Shown here: in pieces, positions 51,387 to 58,306 of the stretch
Layout: each line of letters opens with the position of its first letter
Position numbering within the stretch: position 1 is the first letter of the stretch
Assembly (NCBI RefSeq): GCF_029846635.1
Contig: NZ_JARVTG010000002.1
Span: 372,001-436,000, forward strand
Origin: Pokkaliibacter sp. MBI-7
GTDB taxonomy: Bacteria; Pseudomonadota; Gammaproteobacteria; Pseudomonadales; Balneatricaceae
Direction: 5' to 3'
Length of the DNA: 64,000 nt
Program-made: the position numbers and the translations under genes
Notes under the pieces: generated by a model
Database searches by the model: none
Told to the model about the DNA's origin: nothing
The model's input: the letters and a program-made list of their open reading frames with translations, nothing else

Positions 51387-51848
51387 TCAGCCACCCATGT
51401 TCATGCCTTCCATTACCATCCTGACCGGTACTTCCACTTTCACCGGTTGTGTCTGACCTTCAATAGTCAGTTCCAGCTCGACCTGCTGACCTTCCTGCAA
51501 AGGGTGTTTCAGCTGCATCAGCATCACATGATAACCACCGGGTTTAAGCTGCGTTTCACCCTTCGCTGGAATGGTGATGCCTTCCACATGACGCATCTCC
51601 ATCATGCCGTTGTTGTTGGTGTGGTTGTGCAGCTCGGCAACCCCTGCCGATGAGCTGGAGACGGCCGTGACAGTGACTGGCTGGTCTGCGCTGTTGTGCA
51701 GCGTCATGAAGGCCGCACTGTTACTGGCGCCGGGCGGTGTGGCACGAGCATAGCCATCCGTTACGGTGACGTCTGCCATAGCAAGGGAGCTGAGGCTCAG
51801 CAACAGAGCCATACCTGACAGGCGGGAGGTGATTGTGCGTGCTTTCAT
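51387..51848 (-). CDS. Periplasmic copper chaperone PCu(A)C
   Basis: The 153-residue product has a signal peptide ending near SLAMA and the exact PCu(A)C copper site H-X10-M-X21-H-X-M (His74, Met85, His107, Met109). The C-terminus adds Met residues (VMEGMNMGG). PCu(A)C proteins hand Cu(I) to the CuA or CuB centres of cytochrome oxidases, usually with a SCO protein, whose gene lies just upstream here. It complements the cbb3 assembly genes at 35-44 kb. Confidence 0.93.
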   Translation of the reverse strand: MKARTITSRLSGMALLLSLSSLAMADVTVTDGYARATPPGASNSAAFMTLHNSADQPVTVTAVSSSSAGVAELHNHTNNNGMMEMRHVEGITIPAKGETQLKPGGYHVMLMQLKHPLQEGQQVELELTIEGQTQPVKVEVPVRMVMEGMNMGG

Positions 51849-51897
51849 GGGGCGCTCTCGTTGAGGTATATACGGTCGTTAACGGGCGGGCAGTGCG

Positions 51898-52509
51898 TTA
51901 CAACAATGCCTGAATGCTGTTCTTGATCTGGTCGGGTGTGCTGCCGTGGTGCATGGCCTTGCTGAGCACTCCATCCTTGTTGATCAGATACAGACTGGAG
52001 GTGTGGTCCATGGCGTAGCCCATGGCGGAATCTTTCAGCTCGACCCGGCGATAGAAGGCACCGTACTGACGCGCCATGGCTTGTAACTGATTATCCTGAC
52101 CGGTAATGCCGATCATGGTGGGGTAGAAGAAGCGTGAGTAATCCGCCAGCTTCTGCAGGTTATCGCGTTCAGGATCGACGCTGACGAAAATGCCCTGAAC
52201 ATCGTTCTGTTCATCCTTGGGCAGAAGGCGGATGGCCTGACCCAGTGTTGCCAGAGAGGTGGGGCATACGTCAGGGCAGGAGGTGTAGCCAAAGTAAAGT
52301 ACAACGACTTTGCCTTTGAAGTTGGAGAGCGACACCGGGCCATTGATACCCTGTAAGGTGAAATCACCCCCAAGGTTGCCGTATTCACCTTTGGGCCGAC
52401 TCATGACATAGGCTTCATAGCCAATGGCGGCAGAAACTACGCACAGAAGAATGAGAAAAACGACCCAGAATCCGTTGATTTTGCTGGGTGCCTGGTTTTT
52501 TGCTGTCAT
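51898..52509 (-). CDS. SCO1/SenC family copper/thiol protein
   Basis: A membrane-anchored thioredoxin-fold protein for oxidase copper assembly. The 203-residue product has one N-terminal membrane helix (about 13-33), the CPDVCP motif (Cys78, Cys82) and the third copper ligand His169 in AMDHTSSLYL. Its start overlaps the upstream anchored protein by ATGA, and the PCu(A)C gene follows 49 bases later. Confidence 0.94.
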   Translation of the reverse strand: MTAKNQAPSKINGFWVVFLILLCVVSAAIGYEAYVMSRPKGEYGNLGGDFTLQGINGPVSLSNFKGKVVVLYFGYTSCPDVCPTSLATLGQAIRLLPKDEQNDVQGIFVSVDPERDNLQKLADYSRFFYPTMIGITGQDNQLQAMARQYGAFYRRVELKDSAMGYAMDHTSSLYLINKDGVLSKAMHHGSTPDQIKNSIQALL

Positions 52510-53033
52510 TGAGGAGCCTTGAATTCAATTGCTGCCTTGAACGTTTGATTGCCGCTGGTGGCGGTAATCAGTGCCTGCCATACCATGGCGCCTGTTGTGC
52601 AGGCCGGGACGACAATATGCCCGCTGAACAGACTGCCACCTGAGGTGCTGGATCGATCATCTTCCGCTGCTTGTCTGACCGCCTCGGAGTGATTGAGGCC
52701 CATATACATGTCACGCCCTTGCAGATCCATTTCAACCCTGTCGACTGGCCAGCCGGAAGAAACACGGATGACAAAGGGAGTCGGTTCTGTCAGTGATATA
52801 TGAGGGGAGGCCAGCCTGAAACTCATCGTCTTCGCGCTGTCTTTCAGCTGGAATGTGCATTCCTGCTCACCTGCTGCCAGTTGACAAACCGGTGCGTTCA
52901 GCATGTTGCTGCTACTCTGTGTTGACAGCCAGCGTGAGCCAAACAGCGTTACCAGCAACAAGAAAGTCGCACCGGTAATACCGATCAGTGCTCGAGGCAG
53001 TGGCGCTTTGCTTTCAGCAGTCATGCCTGACAT
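52506..53033 (-). CDS. Unrecognised anchored protein in the SCO operon
   Basis: From the ATG at 53033 the product is 175 residues (start 53024 also possible; no clear ribosome-binding site for either). It has one membrane helix near the N-terminus (ALIGITGATFLLLVTLFGS) and a periplasmic beta-rich domain with Cys residues in VCQLAAGEQEC and PACTTGAMVWQ. The layout resembles FixH-type domains, but I cannot assign a family. The 4-base overlap with the SCO gene suggests a role in copper or oxidase assembly. Confidence 0.7.
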   Translation of the reverse strand: MSGMTAESKAPLPRALIGITGATFLLLVTLFGSRWLSTQSSSNMLNAPVCQLAAGEQECTFQLKDSAKTMSFRLASPHISLTEPTPFVIRVSSGWPVDRVEMDLQGRDMYMGLNHSEAVRQAAEDDRSSTSGGSLFSGHIVVPACTTGAMVWQALITATSGNQTFKAAIEFKAPQ

Positions 53034-53161
53034 CACGCTGGATGACCCCAAGGGTAAAGCGACCCGCAGTGTACGTGGTAAGGCAGGACAACGGGATGAG
53101 ACAAAATGTCGCACCCCGCAGGCAGGTGTCATATTGGGTCGCTTTCATCGGGCAGTGCGGA

Positions 53162-53725
53162 CTACAGGAAGCGTTGGCATTCTGACAGCTGGAATACCCG
53201 CTCAATGGGTTCCTCAGTCTGATTCCAGGGGCGGTCCATCAGCACCAGATGGCGCACATTATCGGTTTTTTCACGGACATTCATGATGTGGCGCAGATGG
53301 TCATCCACATAGAGGTGAATATTCCCCAGCTGGCGAATGTAGTCAGATTTGCATTCCACAGGCGTGCAGATGTGCAGTTCATCCACCTTTAATTGATAAC
53401 GTTCGAAGTAGGCCCAGGTATGCAGATCTGCATCAGGATGCCAGCCGCGTGCTGTCAGGGCGACAACACGGTAGCCCGCATCCCGGCAGAGATTGATAAA
53501 GGGAGCCGCATCGGGCTCGGGGTCGACCTGATTGATGATGTCGTGGCTATTGAACACATCCATGATGTCTTCATGAGTCATCTCAAAGCGTGGACGCAGA
53601 TCGTATTCGCTCCAGTGCTGCCAGTGGATATCTTTGCCTGACGCAGCACGCATGGCTTCATAAACCTTTTCGCGGGTGATGGTAAGGACGTCATCGATAT
53701 CCAGCACAACAACTTTGGACGACAT
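53162..53725 (-). CDS. HAD-superfamily phosphatase-like protein
   Basis: The 187-residue product starts MSSKVVVLDIDDVLTIT, a HAD motif I with two aspartates (DIDDV instead of DxDGT), followed by motif II LTARGW and a C-terminal YVDDHLRH that could be motif IV. This resembles 5' nucleotidase-like HAD proteins acting on small substrates; the substrate is not known. The start at 53725 is chosen because upstream codons are unconserved. The gap to the SCO operon is 128 bases. Confidence 0.8.
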   Translation of the reverse strand: MSSKVVVLDIDDVLTITREKVYEAMRAASGKDIHWQHWSEYDLRPRFEMTHEDIMDVFNSHDIINQVDPEPDAAPFINLCRDAGYRVVALTARGWHPDADLHTWAYFERYQLKVDELHICTPVECKSDYIRQLGNIHLYVDDHLRHIMNVREKTDNVRHLVLMDRPWNQTEEPIERVFQLSECQRFL

Positions 53726-53924
53726 GGTATAAGCCTCACTGACTAGGGCGGATGCAGGCCGCATGATGCCAAAATTCCGATACATGCACAAAAAATAGAC
53801 CTGCTGGTCAGATGTTCTATATGCCTGTCAAGGCGAAGGTTCAACCGTACTTGTGCAGGTTCTGCAGACGAGAGCGCGCGTTACATGCACCATGAGGTTT
53901 GCGTAGTTTTGGGTGAATGAGGCG

Positions 53925-53961
53925 AGAAAAAGAAAAGCCTCTGCCAGGGGAGGAAGAGGCT
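53925..53961 (-). terminator. Orphan minus-strand terminator
   Basis: On the minus strand AGCCTCT and AGAGGCT (53955-53961 and 53936-53942) form a stem around a C-rich loop containing TCCTCCCC, followed by TTTTCTTTTTC. No minus-strand gene is annotated upstream of it, so it should end an unannotated transcript. Confidence 0.7.
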
Positions 53962-54180
53962 GTGATTGCAAGAGGTGTCTGCTTGAACTTCAGGCAATGC
54001 GTCCCTGATTGCTCTTTGGTGAAGTATCTTCAGCACGAAAGTGACGATACTCCAGAGCGGGTAGTGCCTCTGTGATGCAGATCAATAAAGCCTGTATCGG
54101 TCGCGCATGTCTTTTTGCCTTGTTTGCATGAGCCAGTATCCCTATGCGGAAACCGTGAGCATTGGCAGGAGGGCTGCTAA
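53962..54180 (-). ncRNA. Candidate small RNA or small-protein gene upstream of nadK
   Basis: The region between the orphan terminator and nadK has no plus-strand gene. On the minus strand one frame is open for about 60 codons and ends in a TGA at about 53989, roughly 30 bases before the terminator. It has no ATG; a TTG inside would give 31 residues. The C-rich terminator loop resembles sRNAs that pair with Shine-Dalgarno sequences. No strong promoter is visible, so both the start and the nature of the product are uncertain. Bases 54181-54325 hold only the nadK upstream sequence. Confidence 0.35.
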
Positions 54181-54325
54181 ATTAAGTGTTGCTGGTTACG
54201 GGCTGGCTGCAGGGTGCTTTGGGGTTGCTGAACACCCGCTTAGGCAGTAGTGTGTGGCGGTTTTTCTGGGGTTGATGCTTCATCGCGGCAGGGTGGATGC
54301 CCTCAGGCACAGGTAAGAGGCAGGT

Positions 54326-55207
54326 ATGGAACAGTTTCACAATGTAGGTCTGATCGGCCGCCTGGGAAGCCCTCAGGTGATCGATACCGTCAGACGCTTA
54401 TCGCGCTTTCTGCAGCAGCAGGGATTAAACCCGATTCTGGAAGAGAGCATTGCCTCGGTCATGCCTGGTCACAATCAACAGGTGGCAGGTATGAAAATCA
54501 TGGGCGAGATCACTGATCTGGTCGTCGTTGTCGGCGGTGATGGTTCGCTGCTTGGCGCCGCGCGTGCGCTGGCCAAACACGGTGTGCCCGTGGTGGGTGT
54601 CAACCGGGGGCGTCTGGGCTTTCTGACAGACATTTCGCCGGATGAAGTCGAAGAAAAAATGATGGATGTGCTGGCGGGCCGCTATACCTCGGAAAGCCGC
54701 TTCCTGATTGGTGCGCAGGTGCGACGCAAGGATGAGGTCATCGGTGAGGGCATTGGTCTCAACGATGTCATTCTGCATCCCGGCAAGTCAACGCGAATGA
54801 TTGCCTTCGACCTCTATATCGATGGTCAGTTTGTCTACCACCAGCGCTCCGATGGCCTGATTATCTCTACGCCCACCGGCTCGACGGCCTATTCCCTGTC
54901 CGGTGGCGGTCCCATCATGCATCCCAAACTGGATGCCATTGTCATCGTGCCCATGTTCCCCCATACCCTGAGCAGCCGTCCTATTGTCGTGGACGGTAAT
55001 GCTGAGCTGAAAATTGTCATCAGTGAAAAGAACGCGACCTATCCCCATATAAGCTGCGATGGTCAGATTCATATCAACTGTGCACCGGGTGACGTGATCC
55101 GTATCCACAAGCGGCCGCACAAACTGCGTCTGATTCATCCGGTCAACTACAACTTCTATGACACCTGTCGGAACAAACTTGGATGGACTGCCGATCAGGG
55201 AGGGTGA
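54326..55207 (+). CDS. nadK: NAD kinase
   Basis: Phosphorylates NAD to NADP. The 293-residue product has the GGDGS motif (70-74, with Asp72), the NE/D-type second motif VGLND-like segment GIGLNDVILH and the substrate block STPTGSTAYSLSGGGPI. GAGGCAGGT precedes the ATG. A phosphoesterase gene begins 1 base after its stop. Confidence 0.97.
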   Translation: MEQFHNVGLIGRLGSPQVIDTVRRLSRFLQQQGLNPILEESIASVMPGHNQQVAGMKIMGEITDLVVVVGGDGSLLGAARALAKHGVPVVGVNRGRLGFLTDISPDEVEEKMMDVLAGRYTSESRFLIGAQVRRKDEVIGEGIGLNDVILHPGKSTRMIAFDLYIDGQFVYHQRSDGLIISTPTGSTAYSLSGGGPIMHPKLDAIVIVPMFPHTLSSRPIVVDGNAELKIVISEKNATYPHISCDGQIHINCAPGDVIRIHKRPHKLRLIHPVNYNFYDTCRNKLGWTADQGG

Positions 55208-55208
55208 T

Positions 55209-56207
55209 GTGGGGCTACAGCAGGAATCCTCAGGCTTCGATCTGATCGGTGATGTACATGGTTGTGCCAATACCCTGGTGCGGCTGTTAAAAAAACTGGG
55301 CTACCGTCAGTGTGATGGTGTGTTCAGGCATCCCCAGCGCAAGGCAATTTTCCTCGGTGATATTGTTGACCGCGGCCCGCGTATCCGTGAGGCGCTGCAT
55401 ATCGTCAAGAATATGGTCGATGCAGGCGAGGCGCGGATGGTCATGGGTAACCATGAATACAATGCCATCTGCTATTGTACTCATACTGATAAGGGGCCGG
55501 GAAAGCAGCCACTGCGCGAGCACAATGCTCGTCACGAGCGCATGATTCGTGAAACGCTGGCGCAGTTTGCGCTCTATCAGCATGAGTGGGAGACGTTCCT
55601 GCAGTGGTTTATGACCTTGCCGCTGTTCATTGAGGAAACCCATTTTCGGGTGGTGCATGCCTGTTGGGACGATGCGCTGATACGACGTTTTGCAGAGCGC
55701 TGCCCGAACGGCGTGATGGATCATGATTTTCTTCTGCGCTCAGTGACGCCCGGCAGTTTCGAGTTTGACGTGGCAGAGCGCCTGATGCGTGGTACCGATC
55801 TGCGCTTACCTGATGGTCGCTTTATTTCCAGCCGCGATGGTGTGCATCGCCGCTTCTTTCGTACCAGCTACTGGCTGGACAACCCGCAGACATACGGCGA
55901 GGTACTGTTTCAGCCGGATCCCCTGCCAGAAGACATCGCCGTCATGCCAATAAGCAGTTATGACCGTGCCAGACTGCTCTATTACGGAGCAGAACACCCG
56001 CCACTGTTTATCGGCCACTACTGGCGGGAAGGGCACCCTGCACCGCTGACCAACAATATCGCCTGCCTGGACTACAGTGCCGTCAAATACGGCAAGCTGG
56101 TGGCATATCGCATGGACACCGAGCATCGCATTCATCCCGGTAAATTTGTCTGGGTTGATGTCAAACCCAACGATACTGAGCTGCAAGAGGTTCCCATTAG
56201 TTTATGA
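55209..56207 (+). CDS. Calcineurin-like metallophosphoesterase
   Basis: The 332-residue product has the phosphoesterase motifs GDVHG (14-18), GDIVDRGP (50-57) and GNHE (80-83) plus later His motifs (VVHACWD; FIGHYW). The substrate is unknown; the fold includes diadenosine tetraphosphatases and protein phosphatases. I prefer the GTG at 55209 because AGGGAGG lies just before it; an ATG at 55158 would overlap nadK by 50 bases. Coupling to nadK suggests a nucleotide-related role, which is inference. Confidence 0.88.
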   Translation: MGLQQESSGFDLIGDVHGCANTLVRLLKKLGYRQCDGVFRHPQRKAIFLGDIVDRGPRIREALHIVKNMVDAGEARMVMGNHEYNAICYCTHTDKGPGKQPLREHNARHERMIRETLAQFALYQHEWETFLQWFMTLPLFIEETHFRVVHACWDDALIRRFAERCPNGVMDHDFLLRSVTPGSFEFDVAERLMRGTDLRLPDGRFISSRDGVHRRFFRTSYWLDNPQTYGEVLFQPDPLPEDIAVMPISSYDRARLLYYGAEHPPLFIGHYWREGHPAPLTNNIACLDYSAVKYGKLVAYRMDTEHRIHPGKFVWVDVKPNDTELQEVPISL

Positions 56208-56842
56208 ATGGCTTTCTGCGTCTGTGGAGACAGTTGCCCGTTACCATCAGTGTGCTGTTGCTGACCCTGGCGATCACTTTGCTGACAGGACTCGGTGACT
56301 ATGATGAGACTTTTTACTGGTTCACCATTGTGCCGGTTTATATCCAAGGTAATCAGGCCAGTGCAGGGACGTTACAGCTGATGCTGGAGTCAGGGCAGTG
56401 GTGGCGTCTGCTAACGCCAATTTTTCTGCATTTCAGCTTGCTGCATATCGTTTTCAATAGTCTGTGGATTTGGGAGTCGGGCAAGCGCCTGGAGCCCGCT
56501 TTTGGTCGTATCTGGCTGTTGCTGGCGATAGCTGGCGTTGGCGTTATTGCTAATCTGGCACAGTACTGGGCTGGTGTGGTGAGGTTTGGTGGTTTGTCTG
56601 GCGTGGTTTACGGCTTGCTGGGTTTTATCTGGCTGTGGGACCGTCTGCGCCCTGCGCAGTCATTGAATATGCCTCCTGCTCTTTTTGGCTTTATGATTTT
56701 CTGGCTGGTATTAGGCTATCTGGATGTTCCCGCTTCACTGGGGATGGGGCAAGTGGGGAACGAGGCTCATTTGGCAGGTCTATGCAGTGGCTTGCTACTA
56801 GCCTTCGGCACTCACTTGCTCCGTCCACAGAGAGTGCGATAA
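56204..56842 (+). CDS. Rhomboid-family intramembrane serine protease
   Basis: The 212-residue protein has six predicted membrane helices. The catalytic Ser132 is in GLSGVVYG and the His189 is in NEAHLAG; the HIVFN motif (81-85) matches the conserved helix 2. It overlaps the phosphoesterase gene by ATGA. The same gene neighbours a YeaC and a DUF2797 gene in Pseudomonas. Confidence 0.93.
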   Translation: MNGFLRLWRQLPVTISVLLLTLAITLLTGLGDYDETFYWFTIVPVYIQGNQASAGTLQLMLESGQWWRLLTPIFLHFSLLHIVFNSLWIWESGKRLEPAFGRIWLLLAIAGVGVIANLAQYWAGVVRFGGLSGVVYGLLGFIWLWDRLRPAQSLNMPPALFGFMIFWLVLGYLDVPASLGMGQVGNEAHLAGLCSGLLLAFGTHLLRPQRVR

Positions 56843-56943
56843 CGACAGCCTGTGCCGGTATGGCTTAGGAAGTATTGTTCCAAACCTACTTGAAAGTAGT
56901 AAAAGCTCGTGGCGATCTGGCCAGAGTAACAAAGGTAATATCG

Positions 56944-57219
56944 ATGGATTATGAATCGCTGGTGCGGTCAATGACCCCCGAAATCTACGAAAACCTCAAG
57001 CGTGCTGTGGAGCTGGGTAAGTGGCCTAATGGTCAGCGCCTTACTGAAGAGCAGCGCAGCCTGTGTCTGGAGGCCATCATTACCTGGAGTGAAATGAACC
57101 TGCCAGAAAGCGAGCGTATCGGTTTTATCGATCGTACTCGTGCCGATGGCACCCAGCACGGGGCTGATCCGCTGGCCGCCTTGGGCAAGAAAGACCCTAA
57201 CCTGATTATCAAGCACTGA
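56944..57219 (+). CDS. YeaC/DUF1315 family protein
   Basis: The 91-residue product contains the family core SLVRSMTPEIYENLKRAVELGKWPNG and LTEEQRSLCLEAIITW, close to E. coli YeaC. Function is unknown. The start is taken at the ATG at 56944; the frame is open to 56875 but the extra residues are not conserved. It overlaps the next gene by one base (TGATG). Confidence 0.88.
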   Translation: MDYESLVRSMTPEIYENLKRAVELGKWPNGQRLTEEQRSLCLEAIITWSEMNLPESERIGFIDRTRADGTQHGADPLAALGKKDPNLIIKH

Positions 57220-58163
57220 TGACTGGGGATCTTTTTATTGCAGCACCTGCAGGTGCTGAGGGTAACGACATTGGGTACAGCGCCGCTGCGAAATCGCAAG
57301 ATGGGTCGATTCTGGCACAGGGCAACTTGCGCAAGATGGCTGCCGAGCTGGCGGCAGATGGTAGTGGTGCAGTGACTTATAGCCTGAGCCTGCGTAATCA
57401 GGGGGATGCCAGTGCAGCGCCGCTGTTGATGCCTCCGTTGCTTGGGCGTGAAGTAAAGCTGCGTTTTACGGGGGCGATTCACTGCGTCGAGTGCGGTCGG
57501 CTGACCCGCAAAAGCTTTAATCAGGGGTACTGCTATCCCTGCTTCAGCCGTCTGGCCAGTTGTGATACCTGCATGATGAATCCGGTGACCTGTCACTACG
57601 ATCAGGGAACCTGTCGGGAGCCGGAGTGGGCAGAGTCGGTCTGTATGAATGACCACTTCGTTTACCTTTCCAATACCTCAGCCACCAAAGTGGGCATTAC
57701 CCGCTACAGTCAGCTGCCTACCCGATGGCTGGATCAGGGTGCTTCCTGGGCCTTGCCGATCATGCGAACACGCACTCGCCATCAGGCCGGTTGTGTAGAA
57801 GCGCTGCTGCGTACCTGTATAAGTGATCGCACTGCCTGGCAACGCATGCTCAAAGGTGAGCCAGAAGAGGTCGACCTGCAGGCGTTGCGAGATGAACTTT
57901 TTGAACGCTTTGCCACCGAGTTGAATGGCCTGAGTCGCCGTTTCGGGCTGCAGTCCTTACAACCTGTAACAGATGTGCAGACAGCCCATATTCGCTATCC
58001 GGTGTTAAGGTATCCCGACAAGATCAAAGCGCTGAATCTGGATAAGACAGCAGAAGTCAGTGGCACCCTGCTGGGCATTAAGGGCCAGTACTGGCTGCTG
58101 GATACCGGCGTCATCAATATCCGCAAATTCACTGCCTACGAGGTACAAATCGAGGTCAGATAA
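57219..58163 (+). CDS. DUF2797 family cysteine-rich protein
   Basis: The 314-residue product has a central block of cysteines in CXXC-type pairs (HCVECGR, YCYPCFSR, SCDTCMM, then a TCHYDQGTC segment), probably a zinc or Fe-S site, followed by a C-terminal region with SATKVGITRYSQLPTRW. This matches DUF2797, a widely conserved family of unknown function. It is coupled to the YeaC gene by a one-base stop/start overlap. Confidence 0.88.
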   Translation: MTGDLFIAAPAGAEGNDIGYSAAAKSQDGSILAQGNLRKMAAELAADGSGAVTYSLSLRNQGDASAAPLLMPPLLGREVKLRFTGAIHCVECGRLTRKSFNQGYCYPCFSRLASCDTCMMNPVTCHYDQGTCREPEWAESVCMNDHFVYLSNTSATKVGITRYSQLPTRWLDQGASWALPIMRTRTRHQAGCVEALLRTCISDRTAWQRMLKGEPEEVDLQALRDELFERFATELNGLSRRFGLQSLQPVTDVQTAHIRYPVLRYPDKIKALNLDKTAEVSGTLLGIKGQYWLLDTGVINIRKFTAYEVQIEVR

Positions 58164-58306
58164 CGCGGGCATTTTCTCAGGCGGTAAGCGGTCTGACATG
58201 CTGTGGTGCTATGTAGTCAGATGCCATGTCGTTCCAGGTAACGCAGTGCACAAGCGATTTTTGCAAGATACCGAATTCAATAAGAATCAGGATTACGGAG
58301 AGGTAA

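Noticed and set aside
51153..51653. 166-codon plus-strand ORF
   Set aside because: Its second half is antisense to the PCu(A)C gene, which has an exact copper-binding motif; no start signal is seen.
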